A stretch of 64,000 nucleotides of DNA. Origin: an uncultured Collinsella sp. Lineage in GTDB: Bacteria; Actinomycetota; Coriobacteriia; Coriobacteriales; Coriobacteriaceae. The translations under genes were made by a program, and so were the position numbers. Within the stretch, counting starts at the first letter, position 1; each line of letters begins with the position of its first letter. Positions 1-8,602 of this stretch are shown here, in pieces. The stretch spans positions 47,876 through 111,875 of the forward strand of contig CAUAAZ010000004.1 in assembly GCA_958427145.1 (NCBI GenBank), read 5' to 3'. The notes beneath the pieces were generated by a model that had not been told where the DNA came from, did no database searches, and worked only from the letters and a program-made list of their open reading frames with translations.

Positions 1-69
1 CGCAGACCCGTCGTCTGGACTAGTGGCTGGTGGGGTTGCCCGCTCACACAACCTGTCCCCATTTCTCAG

Positions 70-113
70 CCGGGGGCGGCACGTCACACGGCGCGCCGCC
101 CCCGGTCTTTTTG
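70..113 (+). terminator. Rho-independent terminator of a gene left of the window
   Basis: Arms CCGGGGGCGGC (70-80) and GCCGCCCCCGG (95-105) are perfectly complementary and followed by TCTTTTTG. This fits the end of a plus-strand gene that lies outside the window. Bases 1-69 hold no gene I can support. Confidence 0.8.
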
Positions 114-135
114 TTTTTGGGCTGGTCGGGAGCCG

Positions 136-278
136 TTTGTCTCGATCTGTAACATCTAGCCGAGTTTTTTGGTCCTAGCTGTTACAGATTGAGACGAACA
201 GGATTGCTCTTTCCGAAGAATCTAAATCTGTAACACGTAGCCCGCTTTTGACCGTCTACCTGTTACAAATCGAGACAA
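136..278. repeat. Palindromic repeat array A (2 units)
   Basis: Two units (136-198 and 221-278), each an inverted repeat of the type TCTCgATCTGTAACA ... TGTTACAGATtGAGA around a loop of about 28 bases. The first loop carries the GCCGAGTTTTT type and the second the CCGCTTTTGACC type. The same family recurs at 5144-5448, 10114-10257 and 15417-15722. It lies between a terminator for a plus-strand gene and the 3' end of the minus-strand lacI gene, so probably between convergent genes. Confidence 0.85.
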
Positions 279-290
279 ACGGAGTAGGAC

Positions 291-1319
291 CTAACCCCGT
301 ATGTCCCTAACAGTCGAGCGTTCGACCAGCGTACTCGGCACATGAATCGCCTCGATAGACGAGCTCTCTCCAATCGCCGCCTCAAACGCAAACTTACCGA
401 CACCGCGCAAATCAAATCGCAGCGTCGTCAGCCGATTGTGAGGAACAAGTCCCTCGAGTGCGTCGTCGATACCAACCACGCTCACGTCGTCGGGCACGGA
501 CAGGCCCGCGTTCTCGAGCGCGGCGATAACGCCCAGCGCCATCTGGTCATTTGCCGCAAGCACGGCAGTCGGCGCCTGCGACCCGCCGGCAAGCACCTCG
601 GCCGCAATCCGCTCGCCCATGGCGTACCCACTGTCCGCACTCCAATCGCCACGCAGCATCGGAGCGGCATCGACATGAGCACGACCCAGCGTATCGCGCC
701 AACCGGCCTCACGAAAACGCGAGGAAATCGAGTTTTCCGGACCCGCCACAAACCGCATATTCGAGTGACCATGTTCCAGCAGATAATTGGTCAACAGCTC
801 GCACGAACCATACTGGTCGGAGTCGATCGTCGTGCAGCGCGGATGCGCATACATGGACAGGATGACCGTTCGCACTCCCGGCTGGGGAACAAACTCCTCA
901 AAATCGGGAGCCATGCGGTTCATGTTGAGAATCATGCCGTCGACGGGTCGCTCGACCATGCGGCGCGAGGCATCGGCAAGTGTATAGGGCTTGTCGCCGC
1001 CCATCTCGATCATAGTGACGGCAAAATCGTGCTCGCGCGCCGCTTGCATGATACCCTCGAGCGTCGCCAGGTTACCGACACGTGTGATGTTGTACATGCA
1101 CAGGCCAATAGAACGATACGACCCGCCGCGCAACGCCGCTCCAGCAAAATTGGGACGAAAGCCCAGCTCTTCCATGGCGGCCAGCACACGCTTGCGCGTC
1201 TTTTCCGTCACGTTGGGCATACCGTTGACCACGCGAGACACAGTCTGGCGGCTCACGCCAGCGAGCGCCGCAACCTCTGCCGCGCTCGCCGAATGACCAT
1301 TCCTTGTCTGCTGAGCCAT
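291..1319 (-). CDS. LacI-family transcriptional regulator (module 1)
   Basis: About 342 residues. The N-terminal LacI helix-turn-helix (residues ~12-32, AEVAALAGVSRQTVSRVVNG) is followed by a periplasmic-binding-protein-like sugar-sensing domain ending in the usual IDDALEGLVP...LTTLRFD region. The start at 1319 is chosen because the family normally begins just before the HTH; an in-frame ATG at 1376 would add 19 residues but has no clear Shine-Dalgarno. The gene is divergent from the GH1-PTS pair at 1664-5049, which it presumably controls through the paired operator-like sites at 1512-1549. A phospho-galactoside or related sugar is the likely inducer, but this is inferred from context. Confidence 0.9.
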   Translation of the reverse strand: MAQQTRNGHSASAAEVAALAGVSRQTVSRVVNGMPNVTEKTRKRVLAAMEELGFRPNFAGAALRGGSYRSIGLCMYNITRVGNLATLEGIMQAAREHDFAVTMIEMGGDKPYTLADASRRMVERPVDGMILNMNRMAPDFEEFVPQPGVRTVILSMYAHPRCTTIDSDQYGSCELLTNYLLEHGHSNMRFVAGPENSISSRFREAGWRDTLGRAHVDAAPMLRGDWSADSGYAMGERIAAEVLAGGSQAPTAVLAANDQMALGVIAALENAGLSVPDDVSVVGIDDALEGLVPHNRLTTLRFDLRGVGKFAFEAAIGESSSIEAIHVPSTLVERSTVRDIRG

Positions 1320-1384
1320 GCCTTCCACGCTAACCTGCTTCCCAACTATTCCCCGCGCCCATGGCGCATCGTACATACATCGAT

Positions 1385-1395
1385 AACGTGCTCAT
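1385..1395. promoter_or_regulatory. Operator-like site (AACGTGCTCAT) near the lacI start
   Basis: The 11-mer AACGTGCTCAT matches the right half of both sites at 1512-1549. It lies close upstream of the lacI gene and could mediate autorepression. The call rests on sequence recurrence only. Confidence 0.45.
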
Positions 1396-1441
1396 GATAC
1401 CCGAGCCATATACCACAACATGAAAACTTCTGTCAATCAAA

Positions 1442-1473
1442 ACCGCTTACCGAACAAATACAACCGTTCGCGG
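1442..1473. promoter_or_regulatory. Paired ACCGYTYACCG motif (21-bp spacing)
   Basis: ACCGCTTACCG (1442-1452) and ACCGTTCGCGG (1463-1473) form a direct repeat with a 21-bp start-to-start distance in the lacI/GH1 divergent region. The same arrangement recurs at 6546-6577 and 29127-29158. The architecture resembles LytTR response-regulator sites (9-bp repeats separated by 12 bp); the assignment is inference. Confidence 0.5.
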
Positions 1474-1511
1474 CTGTTTGAAGTTGTTTTGTTTCTATAC
1501 ATCCCAGCCGG

Positions 1512-1549
1512 ATGTTAACGTGCTCATTGTCAAATGTTCACGTGCTCAT
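1512..1549. promoter_or_regulatory. Tandem LacI-type operators
   Basis: Two 16-bp imperfect palindromes, ATGTTAACGTGCTCAT (1512-1527) and ATGTTCACGTGCTCAT (1534-1549), start 22 bp apart, about two helical turns. Each has outer ATG/CAT arms and a central CG, as is typical of LacI-family operators. They lie upstream of the GH1 gene and are the best candidates for binding by the divergent LacI regulator. Confidence 0.6.
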
Positions 1550-1663
1550 TTTGGTTCTAATCATTTTAAGATAGTGTTTATCGGGCTTTTTCACCGCTGA
1601 ACGCTAACCAGGGAGCCTCCTGAGCGCAAACGCACAATATCGAACAGCGAGACGAGAGGGTGT

Positions 1664-3112
1664 ATGCATATGTCTTTGCTAAACCGCGTACAGCAGCTGC
1701 CGAAGGGCTTTGTTTGGGGCGCCGCAACCGCCGCGTACCAAACGGAAGGTTCCACGAAGGTGGCAGGCAAGGGTAAGACCATGTGGGACGATTACCTTGT
1801 CGCCCAGGGTCGCTTTTTGCCCGACCCGGCCAGTGATTTCTACAACCGCTACGAGGAGGATATCCGCCTTTCTGCCGAGCATGGACTCAACGCCATCCGT
1901 GTGTCCATCGCCTGGACCCGCATCTTCCCCAACGGCGACGATGCCGAGCCCCTCGCCGAGGGCGTTAAGCACTACCACGAGCTGTTCGCCTGCTGCAAAA
2001 AGTATGGCGTCGAGCCCTATGTGTCCCTGCATCACTTTGACTCCCCCGCCGCCCTGTTCAACCAGGGCGACTGGCTCAACCGCAAGACCGTCGACGCCTA
2101 TGTGCGCTATGCCGAGTTCTGCTTCCGCGAGTTCCGCGAGGTCAAGAATTGGTTCACCATCAACGAGCTCATCAGCCTCTCGCACTCCCAATACATCCAA
2201 GGCAACTTCCCGCCCAACCATCACTTTGATGTGACGAGCGGCATCCAGAGCCAGCACAACGAGCTCGTTGCCCACGCCCGCGCCGTCAACCTGTATAAGG
2301 ATCTTGACGAGACCGAGCACCTGGGCGGACGCATTGGCATGGTCAACGTCCTGACGCCGGCATATCCTGCCACAGACTCGCCCGCCGACCAGCACGCCGC
2401 CGACCTGTACAACGCCTTCTACACCGACTTCATCATGGACGGCGCCTTCCTGGGTCACTACTCCGCGCGCACCCTCTCACTCATCAACGAGATTCTGCGT
2501 GCCAACAACGCCACGCTTACGGTTGAGGACAGCGACATGGAGGAGCTCGCCAAGGCGGCGCCCCGCAACGATATGTTCGGCCTCAACTACTATCAGTCGG
2601 CGTTTATCGCCGCCTACGATGGCGAGTCCACCAACAGCTTTAACGGCACCGGAGACAAGGGCACCTCGTGCTTTAAGTTTAAGGGCGTCGGGCAGCAGGT
2701 CGATATGCCGGGTATCCCCACCACCGACTGGGATTGGCTCATCTACCCGCAAGGCCTCTACGACACGCTCAAGCACATCAGCGCCACCTATCCCAACCTC
2801 CCCGTCATCTATATCACCGAAAACGGCCTGGGCCACAAGGACCCCGAGCCCGACGCAAACGGCATCGTCGCCGATCCCGAGCGCATCGACTTTGTCGACC
2901 AGCACATGGAGAAGGTGCTCCGGGCGCGCGCCGAGGGCGTCGACGTCCAGGGCTACTTTATCTGGAGCCTGCAGGACCAGTTCTCGTGGGCCAACGGCTA
3001 TAACAAGCGCTACGGCCTGTTCTACATCGACTTCGACACGCAAAAACGCTACATCAAGCAGTCGGCACTCTGGTACAAGGAGCTCGCCGACACTATGGCG
3101 GACGCGCAGTAG
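1664..3112 (+). CDS. GH1 6-phospho-beta-galactosidase-like enzyme
   Basis: A 482-residue family 1 glycoside hydrolase, the normal length for LacG/BglA enzymes. The acid/base Glu is in TINE (E168) and the nucleophile in ITENG (E386). The C-terminal loop FSWANGYNKRYG holds S441, K448 and Y450, which correspond to the phosphate-binding Ser/Lys/Tyr of LacG, plus W442, which in LacG favours galactose over glucose. It therefore most likely hydrolyses phosphorylated beta-galactosides in the cytoplasm after PTS uptake. It is the first gene of a unit with the PTS transporter at 3289. ATG codons at 1664 and 1670 are both possible starts. A 6-phospho-beta-glucosidase role is the alternative. Confidence 0.9.
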   Translation: MHMSLLNRVQQLPKGFVWGAATAAYQTEGSTKVAGKGKTMWDDYLVAQGRFLPDPASDFYNRYEEDIRLSAEHGLNAIRVSIAWTRIFPNGDDAEPLAEGVKHYHELFACCKKYGVEPYVSLHHFDSPAALFNQGDWLNRKTVDAYVRYAEFCFREFREVKNWFTINELISLSHSQYIQGNFPPNHHFDVTSGIQSQHNELVAHARAVNLYKDLDETEHLGGRIGMVNVLTPAYPATDSPADQHAADLYNAFYTDFIMDGAFLGHYSARTLSLINEILRANNATLTVEDSDMEELAKAAPRNDMFGLNYYQSAFIAAYDGESTNSFNGTGDKGTSCFKFKGVGQQVDMPGIPTTDWDWLIYPQGLYDTLKHISATYPNLPVIYITENGLGHKDPEPDANGIVADPERIDFVDQHMEKVLRARAEGVDVQGYFIWSLQDQFSWANGYNKRYGLFYIDFDTQKRYIKQSALWYKELADTMADAQ

Positions 3113-3133
3113 CGCATCGCCTCGCTTTCCCCC

Positions 3134-3180
3134 GAGAGGGGAGCGGCCCTATGCGATACAAACCCAGCCGCTCCCCTCTC
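3134..3180 (+). promoter_or_regulatory. Intercistronic hairpin between GH1 and PTS genes
   Basis: Arms GAGAGGGGAGCGGC (3134-3147) and GCCGCTCCCCTCTC (3167-3180) form a perfect 14-bp stem without a following T-tract. It sits in the 176-bp gap between two co-directional genes, so it may be an RNA processing or stabilising element rather than a full terminator. Confidence 0.55.
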
Positions 3181-3288
3181 TCCCCCTGGGACCGACCCCG
3201 CCTGCACCCGGGCTTTTAGCAAGCGGGAGACCATATAGGTTTTCAACGTCCATGCCATTAAGATTTCATGCAAAGAGGAGCGTGAACT

Positions 3289-5049
3289 ATGGAATCGATC
3301 GTTAAGTTCTTGGAGAAAGGTCAGCCGTACTTCGACAAGGTCTCTAAGAACATCTACCTTCAGGCCATTAAAGACGGCTTTTTGGCAGCAATGCCCATCA
3401 TCCTGTCTTCTTCTGTCTTCCTGCTTATTTCGACCCTGCCGGGCGTTGTCGCCACGGTCGGCGGCTTTACGCTGCCCGACTGGTGGAGCGTCGACGTCGT
3501 GAACTTCTGCAACAAGGTTTACAACTTCACGATGGGCGTCGTGGGCATCATGGTCGCCGGCACCACCGCAAGCGCGCTGACCGGCTCCAAGAACCGCCGC
3601 ATGCCTGCCGGCAAGGCCATCAACGCCACGAGCACCATGGTCGCCGCCATGTGCGCTATGCTCATCTTGGCCGTTACCCAGACGAGTGCCAAGATCGACG
3701 GCGCCGATGTCTCGGTGTTCTTTACCGACAACATGGGCACCAAGGGCCTACTGAGCTCCTTTGTCGCCGCATTTGCCACGGTCAACATCTATGCCTTCTG
3801 CATTAAGCGAGACATCACCATCAAGCTGCCCAAAGAAGTCCCCGGCGCCATCGCCCAGAACTTCCGCGACATCTTCGCCTTCAGCTTCTCCATCCTGTTT
3901 GTCGCCGTCATCGACGTTATCTGCCGCACCTGCTTGGCCGTCCCGTTTGCCAACGTCATCTCCACGCTGGTGAGCCCGCTGTTCGCCGCTGCCGATTCCT
4001 ACGCCGGCCTCGCCCTCATCTGGTTCATGATCCCGCTGTTCTGGTTCATGGGCATCCACGGCCCCTCGGTCGTTAAGCCTGCCCTCAACGCCGCGCTGTT
4101 TGGCAACATCACCACCAACCTCGCCACGCTGCAGGCCGGCGGTCACCCCGCCCTCGCCCTGACCGAGAACTTCGGTAACTACATCGGCGAACTCGGCGGC
4201 ACCGGCGCCACGTTCATTGTCCCGATCATCTTCCTGCTCTTTATGCGCTCCAAGCAGCTCAAGGCCGTCGGCAAAGCCTCTGTCGTACCCGTGATGTTCG
4301 CCGTCAACGAACCGCTGCTGTTCGCCGCGCCCATCATCCTCAACCCGTACTTCCTGATCCCGTTCCTGTTTGCCCCCGTGGCCAACGTCCTCATTGGTAA
4401 GTTCTTCATCGACTTTTTGGGCATGAACGGCTTTATCTATGCCATGCCGTGGGCACTCCCCGGACCGATCGGCACCTTCATCGACACCAACTTCCAGCCG
4501 ATCTCTCTGGTCCTGGTTGTCGTCCTGCTGGTCGTTGACTTCTTAATCTACTACCCGTTCTGCAAGGCCTACGACAACGTCCTGTGCAAGCAGGAGGCCG
4601 AGACCCTGGCCGAAGAAGAGGCCGAGGAGACCAAGGCCGTCAAGACCGCTGCCGCCCCCGCCGTTGAGGCTCCTGTTGTCGAGACCGCTTCTGCCACTGA
4701 GGCCTCCGCAGCTCCGTCCGCCCTTAAGGGCAAGGATCTGAGGGTTCTGGTTCTGTGCGCTGGCGCCGGCACCTCTGCACTGCTCGCCAACGCGCTTAAG
4801 GAAGGCGCCGACGAGCTGGGCATCGACATTACCGCCAACGCCGGTGCCTACGGCAGCCACTACGCCATCATGGACCAGTACAACGTCATCGTCCTGGCTC
4901 CGCAGGTTCGCACCTATTACAACGAGATGAAGGCCGACACCGACCGCCTGGGCATCACGCTGCTGTCGCCCAAGGGCAAACAGTACATCGACCTCACTAA
5001 GGATCCCAAGGGTGCCGTCGCCTGGATCGAGGAAAACCTCGAGGCATAA
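3289..5049 (+). CDS. PTS lactose/cellobiose-family EIICB transporter (module 1)
   Basis: 586 residues. The membrane IIC domain (residues ~1-430, about 8-10 hydrophobic segments, GIHGPSVVKP and FAVNEPLLFAAP motifs) is joined by an Ala/Glu-rich linker to a IIB domain of the lactose/cellobiose family with the phosphorylatable Cys in VLVLCAGAGTS (C490). It imports and phosphorylates a beta-galactoside or beta-glucoside. No IIA partner is present in the window, so one must be supplied from elsewhere. It is downstream of the GH1 gene with a clear Shine-Dalgarno (AGAGGAG). It closely resembles the PTS proteins at 6748 and 11641, which implies duplication. Confidence 0.92.
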   Translation: MESIVKFLEKGQPYFDKVSKNIYLQAIKDGFLAAMPIILSSSVFLLISTLPGVVATVGGFTLPDWWSVDVVNFCNKVYNFTMGVVGIMVAGTTASALTGSKNRRMPAGKAINATSTMVAAMCAMLILAVTQTSAKIDGADVSVFFTDNMGTKGLLSSFVAAFATVNIYAFCIKRDITIKLPKEVPGAIAQNFRDIFAFSFSILFVAVIDVICRTCLAVPFANVISTLVSPLFAAADSYAGLALIWFMIPLFWFMGIHGPSVVKPALNAALFGNITTNLATLQAGGHPALALTENFGNYIGELGGTGATFIVPIIFLLFMRSKQLKAVGKASVVPVMFAVNEPLLFAAPIILNPYFLIPFLFAPVANVLIGKFFIDFLGMNGFIYAMPWALPGPIGTFIDTNFQPISLVLVVVLLVVDFLIYYPFCKAYDNVLCKQEAETLAEEEAEETKAVKTAAAPAVEAPVVETASATEASAAPSALKGKDLRVLVLCAGAGTSALLANALKEGADELGIDITANAGAYGSHYAIMDQYNVIVLAPQVRTYYNEMKADTDRLGITLLSPKGKQYIDLTKDPKGAVAWIEENLEA

Positions 5050-5079
5050 GACGCTGACGCCACCTGCCGCTCGCAGAAA

Positions 5080-5124
5080 AAAATGGCCCGTGCATCGATG
5101 CGTGATGCGCGGGCCATTTTGTTT
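5080..5124 (+). terminator. Terminator after PTS module 1
   Basis: AAAATGGCCCG (5080-5090) pairs with CGGGCCATTTT (5110-5120), followed by GTTT. The A-rich left flank would let it work for the opposite strand too. Confidence 0.8.
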
Positions 5125-5143
5125 AGACCGCACCCGTCCTCCT

Positions 5144-5448
5144 GTTCATCTTAATCTGTAACATCTAGCCGAGTTTTTGGGTCCCAGCTGTTACAGATCG
5201 AGGTGAACGCACAGGCCAAGCCAAAAATCTCAATCTGTAACATGTAGACCGCTTTTGACCGCTTAGATGTTACAGATCGAGACAAACAGATGGGTCAATC
5301 CAATCAATCTAGATCTGTAACACCTGGCTGGTCATTTCACTCCTAACTGTTACAGATCGAGACAAAGATGATGGCTGGGTAGACAAAATCTCAATCTATA
5401 ACACCTAGTCGAGTTTTCGGGTCCCACCTGTTACAGATTGAGACAAAC
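5144..5448. repeat. Palindromic repeat array B (4 units)
   Basis: Units at 5144-5208, 5226-5287, 5306-5366 and 5387-5448. Each pairs a left arm like AATCTGTAACA with a right arm TGTTACAGAT(C/T)GAGA. Loops are type I (GCCGAGTTTTT), type II (CCGCTTTTGACC), a divergent third type, then type I. The spacer after unit 3 (GATGGCTGGGTAGACAAAAT) nearly matches the spacer between the two units of array C. The array fills the gap between convergent PTS and lacI genes. Confidence 0.88.
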
Positions 5449-5461
5449 AGGCCGAGCACGT

Positions 5462-6463
5462 CTACGCCCGCAAGTCCTTTACGCTGGAACGCTCGACCAA
5501 CACGCCCGAGACGAGCGTACGGCTTCTGGAGCTCGGAGTTTCTATGCCCGCAACGACCTCGTTAAGCGCACGGACGCCCAGCTCGCGGTGGCGGAACTTC
5601 ACCGACGTCAGAATCGAGTTGGGAATCGTCTTGTAGAGCTCATCGTCGAAGCCGATCACGGACACGTCGTCGGGCACACTGAGCCCTTTGTCACGTAAAG
5701 CCATCATCACGCCGTTTGCCATGCAGTCGTTAGCCGCGAGGACCGCCGTGCAATCGGGTTTATCGGCAAGCACAAGGCCCGCAGCATAGCCACTATCCGC
5801 ATTCCAATCGCCTTGCAGAGGCTCGGGCGGCTCAATGCCACGCGTCTCGAGTGCCGCACGCCAACCTTTCATACGGCACTGGCTCGACAGCGACTCTTTC
5901 TTACCAGAGACGAAGTACACATTCTTGTGTCCGCGATTCAAGAAGTACTCGCATGCCATGCGCGCGCCGCCCTCTTGGTCGTCACTGACGGTAGAGCAGG
6001 TAGGATGTTCCATCGACGTGATAATCACCGTCTTGAGGTCTTTCGGCGCCTCAAAGGTATCAAAGTCATCGACCATCTGGCGCAGGTTGAAAATCATGCC
6101 GTCGACGGGAAGCTGCGACATCCTACGTGCCGCTTCGGCAAGGGTCATCTTCTCCCCCGCCCGCTTTTTAATCATCGTGAGCGCAAAGCCTCGCTCTGCG
6201 GCGGCATCGGCGATACCGTCAATCATGTCCACGTTGCCGCCCGACAAGTGGAACAGCACCACGCCGATGCACCCGTAACGGCCCAACTTGAGTGAACGCG
6301 CGGCAAAGTTCGCCCGGAACTCAAGCGCTTCCATGGCAGCATGGACCCTATCGCGCGTCGACTCACGCACGCTATCGGGCTCGTTGATCACGCGCGACAC
6401 CGTCTTGAGAGAAACGCCCGCGGCAACTGCCACATCGTTCATTGAGACATTTTTCTTGTCCAT
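5462..6463 (-). CDS. LacI-family transcriptional regulator (module 2)
   Basis: About 333 residues from the ATG at 6463, with the LacI HTH at the N-terminus (MNDVAVAAGVSLKTVSRVIN) and a sugar-binding effector domain. The sequence is clearly related to the regulator at 291-1319 (shared PVDGMI, GDWNADSGYA, VLAANDxMA and VPDDVSV blocks). It is divergent from the PTS-LacG operon at 6748-10024, which it probably represses via the 24-bp palindrome at 6623-6646. An in-frame upstream ATG at 6541 is less likely, because it would add a 26-residue tail ahead of the HTH. Confidence 0.9.
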   Translation of the reverse strand: MDKKNVSMNDVAVAAGVSLKTVSRVINEPDSVRESTRDRVHAAMEALEFRANFAARSLKLGRYGCIGVVLFHLSGGNVDMIDGIADAAAERGFALTMIKKRAGEKMTLAEAARRMSQLPVDGMIFNLRQMVDDFDTFEAPKDLKTVIITSMEHPTCSTVSDDQEGGARMACEYFLNRGHKNVYFVSGKKESLSSQCRMKGWRAALETRGIEPPEPLQGDWNADSGYAAGLVLADKPDCTAVLAANDCMANGVMMALRDKGLSVPDDVSVIGFDDELYKTIPNSILTSVKFRHRELGVRALNEVVAGIETPSSRSRTLVSGVLVERSSVKDLRA

Positions 6464-6545
6464 CGTTGCCACTACTTCTCCAGTCGGTTTTGCATCGCTT
6501 GTTTTTTGCGTTCTAGCATACACTACCTGCCCGACTGACAAATCA

Positions 6546-6577
6546 ACCGTTTACCGGACAATATCGACCGCTCACCC
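6546..6577. promoter_or_regulatory. Paired ACCGYTYACCG motif (21-bp spacing)
   Basis: ACCGTTTACCG (6546-6556) and ACCGCTCACCC (6567-6577) are direct repeats starting exactly 21 bp apart, in the divergent region of LacI module 2 and the PTS-LacG operon. The organisation is the same as at 1442-1473. Confidence 0.55.
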
Positions 6578-6609
6578 GTAAATCCTTGTTGCTCTTCCAA
6601 AAATGTCTT

Positions 6610-6646
6610 ACGTTGTCATTAACGAAATGACAACGTTGTCATTTCG
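6610..6646. promoter_or_regulatory. LacI operator: 24-bp perfect palindrome plus extra half-site
   Basis: Positions 6623-6646 are a perfect 24-bp palindrome with inner core AAATGACAACGTTGTCATTT. A further half-site, ACGTTGTCATT, starts at 6610. The central CG and the position between the divergent lacI gene and the PTS operon are typical of LacI-family operators. The sequence differs from the module 1 operators (CACGTGCTCAT), so the two regulators probably do not cross-bind strongly. Confidence 0.75.
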
Positions 6647-6747
6647 CAATGCCTTCCTTAAGCAGGAAGGTTTCCGGGCAGTCCTGACCATCCATCGACG
6701 ACCAGTTCCATCCACATGCATCGCGCATCAAGTAGCAAAGGAGCTCT

Positions 6748-8526
6748 ATGGACGCCATCGTAAAGATGCTCGAAAAGCATCAACCGTTCTTCGAGAAGAT
6801 CTCGAGAAACATCTACCTCCAGGCCATCAAAGACGGATTCCTTGGGTGCATGCCCATCGTCCTTACCTCTTCGATCTTTCTGCTGATCGCCACCCTTCCC
6901 GGCGTAGTTGGAATCACGTTGCCCCAGCCGCTCATCGACTGGTGCAACAAGCTGTACAACTTCACCATGGGCGTCATGGGCATCATGGTTGCCGGCACCA
7001 CCGCCAAGAACTTCACGGCTTCCATGAACCGTCGCATGCCCGCCGGCAAGGTGCTCAACGACGGCTCCACCATGGTTGCCGCCCAGTGCAGCATGCTGCT
7101 GCTCGCTGTTACGCAGTTCACCACCAAGTTCAACGGCTCCGAGCTTTCGGTCTTCGATTGCACCAGCATGGGTACACGCGGTCTGTTCTCGGCCTATATC
7201 GCAGCGTTCATTACCGTTTGGGTTTATAAGTTCTGCGTCTCGCGCGATCTGACCATTAAGCTGCCCAAGGAGGTTCCGGGCGCCATCGCTCAGAACTTCC
7301 GCGACATCATCCCCTTCGGTGGCGCTGTCATCATCTGCGGCATCATCGATGTCGTCGTGCGCAACCTCATGGGCGTTCCGTTCTCCGAGCTGCTTATCAA
7401 ACTGCTCTCCCCGCTCTTCACTGCGGCAGAGACCTACCCCGGACTCATCCTTATTCAGGCGGCCACCGCGTTCTTCTGGTTCATCGGCGTCCACGGCCCT
7501 TCGATTGTCCAGCCGGGCATCGACCCCATCCGTCTTGCCAACCAGGCCGAGAACCTGCAGGTTCTGCTGGCCGGTGGCCACCCCGCCCACTCCCTCACCT
7601 TTAACATGTCGCTCGTGGGTGAGTTCGGCGGCACCGGCGCCACGTTCATCGTGCCGCTTCTGCTGATTCTCTTTATGAAGTCCAAACAGCTCAAAGCCGT
7701 CGGCAAGGCCTCGATTGTTCCTGTTGCCTTCGCCGTCAACGAACCGCTGCTCTTTGGCGCGCCGATGATCCTTAACCCCTACATGCTCATCCCCTTTGTT
7801 GCCGCCGGCTGCGTCAACGTGAGTGTTGCCAAGTTCTTTATCGACAACGTGGGCATGAACGGCTTCTCCTTCGTGGTGCCTTGGGCTACCCCTGCCCCCA
7901 TCGGCATCTTCATCACTACAAACTTCCAGCTTATCGCCCTGGTATTTGTCGCGATCATCATCTTGCTGGACGCCATCATCTACCTGCCGTTCTTGAAGGC
8001 ATACGATAAGCTGCTCTGCGACCAGGAAGCCGAGCGCGCCGCCGAGCTGGGTCTCGAGTCCGATGGTGCTGCCACCATCGCCGCCAGCACCTCTGCGCCC
8101 GCTGTCGAGCAGGCCACCGCTGCCGTCGAGCCGACCGCCGCTGCCGCTGACAGCAAGCCTGTCGCCGATCAGCCCGAGCCCGCTGCCGATGCATCCGCTA
8201 AGAAGGATGTCGACGGTCTGAAGGTCCTCGTCCTGTGCGCCGGCGCCGGCACCTCTGCCATGCTTGCCAACGCCATCAAGGAAGGTGCCGCGCAGACCGG
8301 AGAGAACATCGCTTCCTCCGCAGGCGCCTATGGCCAGCACACTGCCATCATGGATCAGTACGACGTTATCGTGCTTGCCCCGCAGGTCCGTAGCTACTAC
8401 AACGACATGAAGGCCGACACCGATCGCCTGGGCATTAAGCTGCTCGCCCCGCGCGGTAAGGAATATATCGACCTTACTCGCGACCCCGCTGGCGCCATCA
8501 AGTGGCTCCGCGAGAACCTCGACTAG
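6748..8526 (+). CDS. PTS lactose-family EIICB transporter (module 2)
   Basis: 592 residues with the same layout as the transporter at 3289: multi-spanning IIC (GVHGPSIVQPG, FAVNEPLLFGAP), then a long Ala/Pro/Val-rich linker (~425-485), then IIB with the active-site Cys in VLVLCAGAGTS (C497). A Shine-Dalgarno AAAGGAG precedes the ATG. It is followed by a LacG-like enzyme, so lactose or another beta-galactoside is the likely substrate, delivered as the 6-phosphate. No IIA is encoded nearby. Confidence 0.92.
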   Translation: MDAIVKMLEKHQPFFEKISRNIYLQAIKDGFLGCMPIVLTSSIFLLIATLPGVVGITLPQPLIDWCNKLYNFTMGVMGIMVAGTTAKNFTASMNRRMPAGKVLNDGSTMVAAQCSMLLLAVTQFTTKFNGSELSVFDCTSMGTRGLFSAYIAAFITVWVYKFCVSRDLTIKLPKEVPGAIAQNFRDIIPFGGAVIICGIIDVVVRNLMGVPFSELLIKLLSPLFTAAETYPGLILIQAATAFFWFIGVHGPSIVQPGIDPIRLANQAENLQVLLAGGHPAHSLTFNMSLVGEFGGTGATFIVPLLLILFMKSKQLKAVGKASIVPVAFAVNEPLLFGAPMILNPYMLIPFVAAGCVNVSVAKFFIDNVGMNGFSFVVPWATPAPIGIFITTNFQLIALVFVAIIILLDAIIYLPFLKAYDKLLCDQEAERAAELGLESDGAATIAASTSAPAVEQATAAVEPTAAAADSKPVADQPEPAADASAKKDVDGLKVLVLCAGAGTSAMLANAIKEGAAQTGENIASSAGAYGQHTAIMDQYDVIVLAPQVRSYYNDMKADTDRLGIKLLAPRGKEYIDLTRDPAGAIKWLRENLD

Positions 8527-8541
8527 GTTCCTCCCTCTGTT

Positions 8542-8568
8542 GGTGCCCGGATCCCCAGTTCGGGCACC
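8542..8568 (+). promoter_or_regulatory. Intercistronic hairpin between PTS and lacG
   Basis: GGTGCCCG (8542-8549) pairs with CGGGCACC (8561-8568). There is no T-tract, so read-through into lacG is expected; it may adjust relative expression. Confidence 0.5.
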
Positions 8569-8602
8569 TCTCCCTATTCGAATCCCACAGAAAGGATGAC
8601 TC

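Noticed and set aside
5144..5448. CRISPR array
   Set aside because: The repeats are palindromic units whose spacers are themselves partly conserved between arrays; no cas genes are in the window, and repeat/spacer lengths do not fit.
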